In this document: positions 8,954 to 19,069 of the stretch, in pieces
How the letters are laid out: each line of letters starts with the position of its first letter
How positions within the stretch are numbered: position 1 is the first letter of the stretch
Assembly (NCBI GenBank): GCA_009746045.1
Contig: RPFO01000041.1
Location: 2,088,613 to 2,152,612 of the forward strand
Source of the DNA: Mesostigma viride
Lineage: Eukaryota > Streptophyta > Mesostigmatophyceae > Mesostigmatales > Mesostigmataceae
DNA length: 64,000 nucleotides
Direction of reading: 5' to 3'
The notes under the pieces: model-generated
Databases searched by the model: none
Told to the model about the DNA's origin: nothing
What the model saw: only the letters and a program-made list of their open reading frames with translations
Position numbers and translations under genes: made by a program

Positions 8954-9982
8954 ATGGCGTCTACGATGCACCTTGGAGGGTGGATCATACCGCGTCGAAG
9001 AATATCATCCGTTTTGAATCATTGGGCGGACAAGTGGGTTTGCGTGGGACAGAAGCCGCGCGCGACGAAGGTTGTAAAGATTTACAACGAAGAGGTTCTC
9101 CTGTACAGGAGCAGTCACAAGGACGAGACACTCGCGGTCAGAAACGTGTGTCCTCACCGCGGGGCGAGATTGTCCCATAATTGCAAGATCGAGGACGATT
9201 GCGTCCGTTGCGCGTACCATGGTGCGTATTGGGGAAAGCAGAACAACGCCAACAACTATATCGAGACGAAGGAGGATGGGGACCTTCTCTGGCTGAACGT
9301 CGGCATCGGCGATGGAGAATCTTCTCTGGCGACGATGCCGGAATTCGCGGACGAAGGATACAGGACATTTTCGTACTCAACGTGCGTCGAGGCGCATCCT
9401 ATGATCATAATGGAGAACTTGTTGGACCACGCGCATTTACAGCACGTGCACAAGGTAAAAATCGTCGACGCGAAGAGCACGCAGGTCGTCGCGGATTCTT
9501 CTTCCAAAGAGAATCGCATGCGCGGAAAAAGCGTGTACAGCTACCCTGTCATAAACCGTTTCATGGCGCGTCTACTGCTTCAAATGATGCCAACGGAAGG
9601 CAGGCGTGCGGATGTGTCAGACGGAATGAAAATCTCTGTCGAAAACGAATTTGTGCTGCCGTACACGTCGAGTCTCCGTTTCATGATATCAGGTCACGAG
9701 AAGCCCGTGTTTGTCCTGTGGTTCAGTGTGCTTCCATCCGAGAGCAACAAGTCCGTTGTGACATGCAGGGTGGCTCGAAACATCCTGACGCACCCGACGT
9801 GGGATCATTTGTTCTGGTTGTTGAACTCGCTCCCGTTGAAGGAGGACGACGACATCGTGAGGAACGTGGTCATGGAGGAGTGGTGCACGAACCGATTGAA
9901 CGAGAGCGACGCTTTCGTCAAACTGTACAGGGATAGGATGAAGAGTGTGTATGATATCACGTGTCCAGAGCCGTTCGCATAG
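8954..9982 (+). CDS. Rieske-type non-haem iron oxygenase
   Basis: 342 residues from the ATG at 8954 (context GAGCCATGG); an in-frame ATG at 8903 would add 17. The Rieske [2Fe-2S] motif is complete: C66-P-H68 ... C86-A-Y-H89. The mononuclear iron site appears as ENLLDHAHLQHVH, with N155, D158, H161 and H166 in the expected D-x2-H-x4-H spacing, and a C-terminal acidic EDDDIV segment could supply the third ligand. Size and layout fit single-component alpha subunits of the vanillate demethylase / pheophorbide a oxygenase type, which use electrons from a reductase to oxidise aromatic or tetrapyrrole substrates. The substrate cannot be told from sequence. It sits among viral genes and has no visible introns, so it is probably a virus-borne host-derived metabolic gene. 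Confidence 0.88.
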   Translation: MASTMHLGGWIIPRRRISSVLNHWADKWVCVGQKPRATKVVKIYNEEVLLYRSSHKDETLAVRNVCPHRGARLSHNCKIEDDCVRCAYHGAYWGKQNNANNYIETKEDGDLLWLNVGIGDGESSLATMPEFADEGYRTFSYSTCVEAHPMIIMENLLDHAHLQHVHKVKIVDAKSTQVVADSSSKENRMRGKSVYSYPVINRFMARLLLQMMPTEGRRADVSDGMKISVENEFVLPYTSSLRFMISGHEKPVFVLWFSVLPSESNKSVVTCRVARNILTHPTWDHLFWLLNSLPLKEDDDIVRNVVMEEWCTNRLNESDAFVKLYRDRMKSVYDITCPEPFA

Positions 9983-10032
9983 AACGAGATGTAAACTGTT
10001 TGTAAATAATAATAAACTCAATTATATGATAC

Positions 10033-11085
10033 ATGGCGGTCGCTAGGAAACCCCGTCCGAATAAACGAGTCGCGAAGAGAAAGACCACAAAAAGACACAA
10101 AGTTAGAGCTGGAGCCACCTTTGACGACCTCCCAGTGGAAGTCCAACAACAAATCCTCGGGCCTGTTTTTGAAAATGGACAAAACTACGGACTCATGCGG
10201 ACATCAAAAGCGTTTCTGAGAGAAGGATACAATGCGGCAGTACCAAACACAATTAACAATTTTCAGAGATTGGTAGATGATCATGTATATGCAGAGACAG
10301 AGTTGAAAACTAAACAAATGGCGAATGCTGCGTTACTACGTCGCACCAACATCGGCGGGCTCGCTACACCTTTGGATGCGATAGAACGTTTTGCTGGTAC
10401 GGCACTAACCGACGCGCGACAGGAACACAACCGTACGGCAGCGGAGTTGGACCGAGGCATAGAACAAGCTGCTCGCAGACTCGCTTGGTCAAACCGCATA
10501 AGGCCTTTGCTCGAGAACCCGAGCCACAATAGTTTACTGAGAAAGGCGCCAGACGTGTCGTTCAAGAGAACGAGGAAACTAAAGTTAAACGATGCTTTAG
10601 AGCCGGTATTGCCACCAGATGCTGGTATACCCGAAATGATGACACAATGGAGAAAACAATTAACTATAAACGAGGCTGTCCAGAGAGCTCTGGCCCAACA
10701 GATGCTCTCTAGGGCCTTGAACGATATTGAGAGGGGCAAACGTTTTGACACCCCCATGAGAACGGAAAGGTTGCGCAGACCCTCTCGGCAACCCGTTCAG
10801 ACGCCACGTCACATAACGAGTCACTACAGGTTAGACGCTAATAGAAGATACGGCGAAATTCCTATATTGCCATGGGAAGTCGGGGGTCGGCTTGGCGTTC
10901 AGACCAATGAGCATATCCCCGCCTTAAGGGGAGGGGACACCCCTAAAGGGCACTTTTCTGGAAACCATACCTATGCATGTGCTAAAAATCCAATGATGAT
11001 TGGGGACCATAAATATGATAAAAAAAAAATTTTCCAGCCACTTGGGGGTGGTACTAGCCCCCACCATACACCGGTTACGCGCTAA
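10033..11085 (+). CDS. F-box-like basic protein, C-terminus possibly replaced
   Basis: Start ATG at 10033 follows AATTATATGATAC, a TATA-like box of the type seen before other viral genes. After a Lys/Arg-rich N-terminus, residues about 30-70 (FDDLPVEVQQQIL ... MRTSKAFL) resemble an F-box, the domain that links substrates to SCF ubiquitin ligases. The rest is alpha-helical and charged without a recognised domain. From about 10915 the composition changes to low-complexity non-viral sequence (GGDTPKGHFSGN onward), so the last 55 or so codons may be host repeat sequence joined at the edge of the viral block. Confidence 0.6.
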   Translation: MAVARKPRPNKRVAKRKTTKRHKVRAGATFDDLPVEVQQQILGPVFENGQNYGLMRTSKAFLREGYNAAVPNTINNFQRLVDDHVYAETELKTKQMANAALLRRTNIGGLATPLDAIERFAGTALTDARQEHNRTAAELDRGIEQAARRLAWSNRIRPLLENPSHNSLLRKAPDVSFKRTRKLKLNDALEPVLPPDAGIPEMMTQWRKQLTINEAVQRALAQQMLSRALNDIERGKRFDTPMRTERLRRPSRQPVQTPRHITSHYRLDANRRYGEIPILPWEVGGRLGVQTNEHIPALRGGDTPKGHFSGNHTYACAKNPMMIGDHKYDKKKIFQPLGGGTSPHHTPVTR

Positions 11086-12508
11086 AAATAGAAAAAGACG
11101 CTATTTTAGTCACATTTTTCCTAGGACAATGGGCAAACATATTGGGACCAAATCACATATTCCCGCATAGTTCCCCCACTTTTGAGAAAGTCTGCCTAAT
11201 TGGGACCAATACATAAGCATGGATGCACCAGTTATTAATTTTCCCGCAAAAAGGGTCCTTTTTTAATGAAAAAAAAAATAAATCAAATCATAAACACTTC
11301 AAATGTTGCCATACCATATATTCCCAAATACTAGAGAGGGGGGGACATGCAGCCCCAAAATTTCAGGTCATTCTGACCACCACAGCTCCAGTTATTAACG
11401 TTCTTAGGTTGTCACCAATGACGAAGCTAAGGGAGGTTTTAGCCAGTATTTAACCACACTAACACCCCTTTATTCATCCAAGCCACGTGAAAACTGGCCA
11501 AACCACACACTACCATCCTCTGCACATATGGTACCTCCTATGTTCAAGGTTTGACGACATTCTGACAAGAACTGCCCAAGTTACAACCATTCCAAGACGG
11601 CCACCCATGTAGACGCTACAAGGAAATTAGAGTAACCATTTAGCCGCACTAGCACCTCCTTCTTCATCAAAGACATCTGCAAACTGACCAAAGCACACAT
11701 AATTAACTCTTGCACGCTGACGGCAACGCATGCTCAATGTGGGGGGTCATTGTGACAAGAACTACTCAAGTTGATGGGTTTCCTATATGACCACCTGACA
11801 AGGCGCTAAGAACCACTCAGTAAGTTAGTAACACCACAATGCCACTTCATATGCCATCCAACATGCACCAAATCCATGCTGAATATGTTATGAAGTACAA
11901 AGGGGTGGCCACGCACCTCATACGTCTTCATCGTCCCTCGAGCATGGCCAGCCTTGTAAATATGTGCATAGCCTTGACGATGGTAGCCCTAACATGCCTA
12001 AGCAGCATTTCCTATGTTTCTCCCAGGTTAGAGTGTAAGGTTGATGCCTACCAAGCTAATCAACACAACAACACCTCCTAAACTGTCCTCCCCAGCATGG
12101 ATGACAAACTGGGACTATGGAGGGCAAGGAACCAAGTAGGAACATGGTATATATAGCTTGCATGCAGTCATGCATGTCAACCATGGTTGGCTCAGCACAT
12201 TGTAGTCTTATCACATCATCATAACAAAGGAAAGCTCAAACAACCAATGGTGCCTGCTATCTACATGCAGTCACACAAATGCAATATCTCCAACATCATC
12301 ATCACTATAACACTTCCATCCCTGCACGATAAAATGCAAATAAACAATTGGCGGCCCTTCAGCGCATGAGTGCTGTGATGCCGCTGCGGCCTGCGAAGAG
12401 AGGGTGCGTCACTCTCACACAACAAGAAGCGTCCATACGCACAACATCCTTGCCACAACACGTTTTATGAAATGCCTTATACCTTCCCGACGAGCTATAG
12501 GCTGCGAC
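11086..12508. other. Gene-free AT-rich region
   Basis: No supported gene on either strand. The open frames are short and lack family features. Part of it is a diverged tandem repeat. Confidence 0.6.
11364..11900 (+). repeat. Diverged tandem repeat, period about 190 bases
   Basis: Related landmarks recur in order: GACATTCTGAC or GTCATTGTGACAAGAACT near 11375, 11557 and 11751, followed by CCAGTTATTAACG or CCAAGTTACAACC-like text, then a CACTAACACC / CACTAGCACC / TAACACCACAA block and AACTGGCC / AACTGACC. The units are strongly diverged, so the repeat is old. It may be satellite-like or the remnant of a tandem element. Confidence 0.5.
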
Positions 12509-12525
12509 TTAACCCCTAAATGGTC

Positions 12526-13379
12526 TTGCTGCCGATTTTCCGCCAAAAATCGAGTTCCAGCCGATGCATCGGCCCCTTCTCGGGTGACCAGATGCCGCGA
12601 AATCTATTGAGAATTAGGAAACGTTTAGCTGAGAAGATCGAAAGTTTATAAAATTCTTCACAGCATGGTACTAGGGTTTGCATACTTTTGACAAAGTTAT
12701 AGAGGTGTTCTGGCCGGTCAAAGTACAAGGGGTCAGGGTACTTTTTCACGTACAACGTGCATTCCGGAAAACGACGACCTGGCCATGGCGGCTTGCGCCC
12801 ACGCATGGCATTTACGTTTGCGTTCGAATTTTCTGGCCAAACTTAGGATATTGATTTTATACGTCCTAAAGATCATACAGGCCAATTTTTGGTTCGCGGG
12901 AATGCCATTTGATAGGTGTCGGCAGCGTTCTTGCTGGAAAAAACTGCGATCAGGCCGGACGATAGAAACGTTGACAGCAATACCTTTCCGGCGTATTTTA
13001 AAGGATATATTGGTTTCTTTGTACTTTTTATGATACATAGTAGTCGTAAACGTGCAAGGGTGGCCAGAAATCGCCGAATCCAGCGACCATGCTGCACAAC
13101 TTTGGTGTGCCGAAATGCGCCATTTTGCGGCCACCGCCTGGGCCAAGGTAACGCCATCCATGCCTGGTAAAGCGTAAGCATCGTTTTCCTATCGATGTTT
13201 GACGTTTATATATACGTTCTAGCTTGTGTAGCACATTCTTTTTGCACTATTCATGCTCTTTCTTGACCCTGGCCTGGCCCCTTTCTAAAACACCCTTCTT
13301 AGATGCTTCCCTCAGTCAGTTGACCTGCCACAGGGTGATGGTGATAAGTTTTAGAGGGTGTATGGGTTTGAATACCTCC
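12526..13379. other. Interior of the piggyBac-like element, left part
   Basis: No recognisable gene. Overlapping short frames on both strands share no family feature and are probably chance. Confidence 0.5.
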
Positions 13380-13400
13380 ATATATGTTTGTCGTACATTT
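13380..13400 (+). repeat. Left target site duplication of the non-LTR element
   Basis: The 21 bases from ATATATGTTTGTCG to ACATTT recur exactly at 16845-16865, bracketing the LINE. Long exact duplications of this kind are produced by target-primed reverse transcription. Confidence 0.85.
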
Positions 13401-16400
13401 ATATACCTCCATATATGTTTGCCGGCTGGGGAGACGCCGCAGGCCCCACGTCCTGCCTTTGCTGGCGCCGCTCCCCGCCACTCAGCGCCCGCCGACGGCC
13501 TTCACCGGTGTGCCGTGCTGCTTCCCACGGGGTCCCCGTGTGCTGGTGTGTTCCACAACCGTAACCTCCTCTGCCAGCACCTTCGCGCTGTGCACCCCGA
13601 TCTCGGCGCGGCGGATCTGCAGGCCATGAGCTGTTACCGGTGCCCGGAAGCTCACTGCCAGCGGGTGTACTCCATTCACGGGCGCGCTCAGCACGCGCGC
13701 GCCTGTGTTGCTCAACGGCCCCTCAACCGGCCAGCAGTCCCGGCCCCCTCCCCCCCTCCCGCCTCGGCTCCCACCGGCTCCCAGCCCCCGCCGCCCGACT
13801 ACTCGGCCAGTTGGCGTTGGCTTGACACGGTTCCCTGGGATGCATGCGCCATCAACCCGACGTCTACCCTGACCGACCTCCCCCACCGCGCGCGTAGCCT
13901 TTTCGCGCAATGTGCAATCGTTTCTCTCCGGCGCATGCACGCCGCTCCGGACGACCCGCTGGGCTTTAAACTGCACATGGTGACCCCCCGCCTGCTCCTC
14001 ACCCCTCTCGGGCGTGGTGTGCGCGGCCTCCAGGGTGCGGTTATTGCCCGTTGCCGACGCTTTCTGCAGGGGGACTGGGAGGGGCTGTTTGGCGTGCCGC
14101 CCCCGCGCACGGCCCGGCTGTCGGGGGAGGTCAACTTCGAGCGGGTGGCCGCCGACGTCATCCGCCTCGTCCGCGAGGGGCAGCTCAGCCGGGCCATGAC
14201 CCGCTTGGAAATGGCCAAGCTGGCCCCCGCCAATGCGGCTACCCTGGCGGCCTTGGAGGCTCTTCACCCTGCGGAGCCCGGATTCCAGCTGCCCGTGCCG
14301 GACCCCCTGCCGGCCCCCCTCCGGCTGGACCGCGACTGCTTCCTGGAGGTGATGCGTGCGGTCCCGCGGGCTTCCTCTACCGGGCCGTCGGGCTGGCGCT
14401 ACGAGCACTTGGAGGTCCTGGTGGGGCATGGGGGCGAGGACATTCTCTTTGACACCCTCATTGACCTGGCGGCTGGTCGCGTTCCTCCCGCTGCGCGCGA
14501 GTGGTTAGCGGGCGCTCGCCTCCTCGCTCTGCTCAAGGGTGTCTTGCCCCCCCCGAGGGCAAGGTGCGCCCGATCGCCTGCGGTGAGGTGCTCCGCAAGC
14601 TCGTGGGCAAAGTGATCTGCCGCCAAAAGGCGCCCGAGCTCCGTGCCTTTTTCTGCCCGCCCCTCGCAGCGGGTGAGACCTCGGTGGCGGCCCAGCTGGG
14701 GGTGACGACTCCAGGCGGGGCGGATATCCTCATCCATTCGGTGCAGGCCTACCTCGAGGCCCACCCCACCCACGCTGTCGTCAAGGTCGACTGCCACAAC
14801 GCGTTCAACAGTCTGTCCCGCGCCAGCATGTTTGCGGCCGTCATGGAGTCCTTCGAGGACTTGTACGCTTGGACAGCCGTGTGCTACGGCCAGCCCGGCC
14901 AACTGGTTCACATCATGGAGGACGGCACTCGCGGCGGCCTGCTGTCGCGGTCGGGCACCCAGCAAGGGGACCCCCTGGGACCCCTGTACTTTGCCGCCCC
15001 CCTCCAGGGTTGCCTCCAAGCGGTCCATGCTGCCCACCCGGCGGTCGCTATTCAGGCCTACTTGGATGATATCTACCTTCTGGGCCCTGTGCCGGACACC
15101 ACCGCGGCTCTGCTGGCACTGCAGACCGCGGTGGCCGACATCAACCTCCAGTTGACCCTGGCCAAGTGCGCGGTGTACTCGCCCCAAGGTGATTGCTCCG
15201 GCTTTCCGCCCCAGCTCTTGGGCCGGGACGAGCGCCTCCATGGGTTGGATGTCCTCGGCGTTCCGGTTGGCGACCCCGCGTTTGTCATCGATGCTCTGCG
15301 GGCCGCCCTCGAGGCACGCACTGAGGTACTGCCCTTGATTGCGCGCCTTCATGATTCGCAGACCAAGGGTCTGCTTCTGTGGTTTTGCGCTCACCCTCGC
15401 GTCGTTCACTGGCTCCGGGGCGCTCTTCCGGCTCAGGTCCGGCTGGCCGCCGAGGGCCACGACGAACGCATCCAGTCGGCCTTGGCGCAGCTGGTCCCGG
15501 GCCCCGACCTCCCGCCACATGCTATTCGCATTGCCTCCCTGCCTGCACGGATGGGTGGCTGCGGTCTGACTCGTGCCGCCCGGCTGGCCCCAGCAGCATT
15601 TTTGGGCTCCGTCGCTCAGTCGTGGGCGGAAAGCTGCCGGCTCCTGCCCCTTTTGGCAACGGCAGCGCCTGACCTCCTGGACCCCAGCAGCCCTTTGCCC
15701 TTCGTCACCGCCATCCAGGAGGCCTATGCTGAGATCCAGCAGGCCTGTTCTCCCGTCCGTGCCGCTCAGGCGGTACAGCGCCACCTCCCTCGCGGCACTC
15801 CCTCGGTCGCCTCCGTTCAATCTCCCGCCGCATTCCCTGCTCGCGTCATCGATAAACACCAGAAAACCTACGCGGGTATTCTGCACACGGCTGATTGGAT
15901 TGCTCTTTTCGCGGACCTCAACGCCCAGGGACGTGCGTGGCTGTTCTCGCTTTCCTTGCGGAGTGTGGGCTCGGCGTACCTTCGTGCTCTTCCCATGGCC
16001 CCCCCATTCGCCTTGGCTCCCAGCCACTACTCGGTGGCGCTCCGGCACCAGCTATTTGCCCCGCAGCCTCTTGTTCCGGCCGGGCGGCCTTGTGGTAGCT
16101 GTGGGCAGCCGCTGGATCCCACGGGGACTCACTACCTTGCCTGCATGGGGGGCCAACAGAATCAGAATTGGTATTTGTATTTGCACACTGTCCTCCTGAC
16201 GGTGGTGCTCGCCATGATTCGGTCGGTTTTCCCCCACGCGAACATCCGGTCCGAGGATGCGGATGGCGCTGCCTTCTATTCCCCCAACCACCGGCCTGAC
16301 ATCGTGGTGCTGGACTTTGAGGGGGGTGGCCGGCATCTGCTTATTGACGTTTCGGTGGCGCGGCCCTTGGCTCTTAGCCACGTGGCTGGGGCCTCCCTCA

Positions 16401-16844
16401 CGGCAGGTTACACGGCGGACCGGGCGGAGCGGGCCAAGCTCCTGGCCTACGGCGACGTCGGGCACCATCGTGTGGTGCCCTTTGTCCTGGAGGAGTTTGG
16501 GGCCATGGGGCCCCTGACCTCCGCCTTCTTCAAGGAGTGTTGCCGGCTCCGGGAGGACCGGCTGGACCTGGAGGGCCAGCGGGCCCCATGGTCGGCGCGG
16601 ACCTGGACGTCATATTGGCGTCAGCGCTTGTCGGTGGCGCTGACTCGGGCCATGGCTGACATCATGCTCCGCCGTACGCGGGCTGATTTTGCGGTGCAGC
16701 AGGGCTATTAGGTTCCTCCCGTTAGGCGTTTCCATTGGTCTTATCGTAGTATAGAGCTTTGACATGGCTCTGTATATAGGTTTATAGCTGGGCGTTTGCT
16801 TTGGTTTGAGTGATTTCACTCTGTTGTAAGTAATTATATTTTTA
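13401..16844 (+). mobile_element. Non-LTR retrotransposon (LINE) with restriction-like endonuclease
   Basis: A 3.4-kb element bounded by 21-bp duplications and ending in an A/T-rich tail (TAATTATATTTTTA). It carries one protein with N-terminal zinc fingers, reverse transcriptase and a C-terminal nuclease, the architecture of R2-like elements. Its GC content far exceeds the surrounding DNA. It is nested within the piggyBac-like element and so is younger. Its last 118 bases match 4851-4975. Confidence 0.85.
13403..16711 (+). pseudogene. LINE ORF: zinc fingers, reverse transcriptase, PD-(D/E)XK nuclease; one frameshift
   Basis: The N-terminal third has C2H2-like fingers (C-x8-C with H-x4-H, and CYRCPEAHC with H/C partners). 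The reverse transcriptase follows, with VKVDCHNAFNSL, GTQQGDPLGP and AYLDDIYLL as its active-site Asp motif. Near the end are CGSCG ... H-Y-L-A-C and then HRPDIVVLDF ... LLIDVSV, the zinc knuckle and restriction-like endonuclease of R2-type elements. Two frames join near 14547-14554, where eight consecutive C occur: the first half is read from 13403, the second from about 14555 to TAG at 16711. One base more or less in that run would restore a single frame, so this is either decay or a sequencing artefact. No obvious ATG opens the protein. Confidence 0.82.
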
Positions 16845-16865
16845 ATATATGTTTGTCGTACATTT
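16845..16865 (+). repeat. Right target site duplication of the non-LTR element
   Basis: Exact copy of 13380-13400, directly after the element's A/T-rich 3' end. Confidence 0.85.
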
Positions 16866-17657
16866 CCCATACACATATTGCATGAGTGTGAGGCAGTTGG
16901 CTGGTCTCTGTGGCATCATCAAGCACGTAACTGGTGAGTAAAAGCTTCCCATTGATCGACAGCATGTGCCACCAGGTGTGCTGGCCATCACCTGGCAAGC
17001 TATAGCAGCTTAGGCCTAGTTTATCCTTGCTAGGGCAGGCTGAAATAGGCTTAAAATCACTAGTTTGTTGGTGGCTGCCTCCTAGAATGCATGCCTTGCG
17101 TAGGGTGTCCGTACCACGTTACCTACGAGCATGGACAAGGTGGCACCTGCACATAGGTGCCATGTTAGGGCAGTGTGATGATGCAGTTATGTTTCCCCAT
17201 CATTGTGGAAGGGAAATGTATTGTTTGGCATGGTTGGTGGCCATATTAGTAGGTAGTATGCCCACCCCTACTCCCTTGGTTGCTTTTTACCAACGGTACC
17301 CCTATGGGCTGTACTGGGTGTAACTGCTGGTATACCCACCCAAATGATGACCCCAATGGCTCAAACTGTTCAGCAACTAATTGTTTATCATCCCTGAAGT
17401 GGTAGGTGCCTAGGTCTTATAACATAATTCAAAATGCACATTCTACCAAAAATGAAAACGCGCGTCTTGACCCCCCTGACTTTGACGGCAGTTAAACATG
17501 GCCTACCCTGCATATATGTGAGGTTGTGATATACCAACCCGAAGGGCAACTCATGGACATGCTTGGCCCCCAAGGACAGCCATTGGATATGGGTAGGTTG
17601 GATGGCATCTGGTTTGCAAAATTGTGAAGATCCAGCCGATTTATCGGCAGGATCTCA
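16866..17657. other. Interior of the piggyBac-like element, right part
   Basis: About 800 bases with no supported gene, ending in the subterminal near-palindrome and right inverted repeat. Confidence 0.5.
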
Positions 17658-17674
17658 GACCATTTAGGGGTTAA

Positions 17675-18490
17675 GCGGCCCTGATCACGGCATCAACGAA
17701 AACAATCTAAAGCTGCCAGTATTCGACAACACAACGGCAAGCGACGGCGAGCTAGCTGGCGGAAACTGCCCAAAAAGAACGCAAAAAACTTCGAACGATG
17801 AGCTCATAGAAGAAAGCACTGATAGCAGATAACATTCGCGACACATCTGTACCTTGCCCTCGTAAATCCCGCGCCCAGGCGCGCAACAACAGCCGTTCTT
17901 CCATGGACAGGTCAGACACGCACTGCGCAGGTCTGAACAATTACTTACCGATAATGGCCGAAAATCTGGCAAAAACCACCAGCTGGGTTTAGAATTCGAT
18001 GCTACCGGTATTAATGCCTGCTTCACGGTCAGAACAACCCCCAAAACCGCGATTTTACTGCCGCTATCATGAATTCTATTTCATTCCGCGCGACCAAAAA
18101 ATTCAGATTACCCCCCATGCCGATGGCATAAAAAAACAACAGCGATATTGTAAACCAGCTGATTTCCGCCACATACTAACATCATAAACTCATCGTCTTT
18201 TAGATTCGAGTAAAATTTTTGCATTTCGCTTGCCCTATTGTGGTAGTTTTGCCTGAACGCAGTCGCCATGGCCACTTCCGCAAGGGGTGCGCGCACCGTG
18301 CACGTGAAATTTGTGACCTTCGGTTCCGGCGCGAATTTTTTGGCGCCAAAAAATTCGGGGGTGTCCCGTCCCCTTAATGCGCGGTCTCGGTTTTGAGGGT
18401 CCGTTTCCCCGAGAAGATTATATCCACAACGAGCTCGCTTACAACATCTAGAAAGCATGTATGCGGGGGGTTCAAAAAAAAAATATGATA
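17675..18490. other. Gene-free spacer
   Basis: No supported coding region. The short frames on both strands have no recognisable motifs. An A-run precedes the tandem duplication. Confidence 0.5.
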
Positions 18491-19069
18491 TTCATGTCCC
18501 ACGTAGCTCCCACAAAAACCAGCATCTTCATTAAAACAATAAGTGGAAGCATACATGTGACACTAATTGACATGCCCGGAGGCACGCCGTTCAAGGCCCT
18601 TCATGAAGTACGTTGCCCTAGAGGCAACCAAGACACGGGTGGGTGGGTGGGGAGCAAAGAAAGAGGCCGACAAAACCAGCCAGAGCGGCTTTTAGTCGCA
18701 AAACCTCCCTTATCCCTAGCTAACTGACGTCATTAAACCCTTATGTTTAGTGGATGCTAGTAAGACGCTAACCGTACAGACCGGGGTAGAATATCCCGAA
18801 TCTGCACGGCTAGTATTAAATAATGCGTAGGTTGTTCTTTTCAGGGGCACTGCACCTCACGCCCCGTTCCGCCCGGGTATAATCAACCCAAGCGCGGAAC
18901 GCACATTTTATTTAATTCATTTTTCAACCATGCACTATATTGCATCTACTAATCACAAAAGCTCTAGCCAAACAGCTACGAGTAAACACTACGACCTATA
19001 AGCCGCTCATCCAGCGGCCTCTTGTTCCCGCATTCACGTATAGAAGAAACTCCGTTCAAAGAACCCCGA
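18491..19069 (+). repeat. Tandem duplication unit 1 (internally deleted)
   Basis: It starts with a block (18491-18613, ATTCATGTCCCACGTAGCTC...) repeated at 19070-19197, and ends with a block (18653-19069, GAGCAAAGAAAGAGGCCGAC... to AAAGAACCCCGA) repeated at 20034-20450. Only about 40 bases separate the two blocks here, against about 835 in unit 2. So this copy lost, or unit 2 gained, the middle part. The copies are nearly identical, so the duplication is recent. Confidence 0.85.
18865..18901. repeat. Hairpin in duplicated block, copy 1
   Basis: Inverted repeat CGTTCCGC (18865-18872) and GCGGAACG (18894-18901), with an inner GGGT/ACCC pairing and TATAATC in the loop region. The same structure occurs at 20248-20284. 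Confidence 0.65.

Larger units (their letters stand above)
12513..17670. mobile_element. piggyBac-like element with TTAA target duplication, non-autonomous
   Basis: The ends are exact inverted repeats, CCCCTAAATGGTC at 12513-12525 and GACCATTTAGGGG at 17658-17670, each directly flanked by TTAA (12509-12512 and 17671-17674). TTAA duplication with CCC-starting termini is the hallmark of piggyBac-type DNA transposons. Subterminal near-palindromes GCCGATGCATCGGC (about 12556) and GCCGATTTATCGGC (about 17636) are symmetric too. No transposase frame is recognisable. Without the nested non-LTR element the original would be about 1.7 kb, so it depends on a transposase from elsewhere. Confidence 0.75.

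Noticed and set aside
12733-13161. Frames in the piggyBac-like element as a transposase.
   Set aside because: No DDD catalytic pattern or zinc cluster of piggyBac transposases was found.
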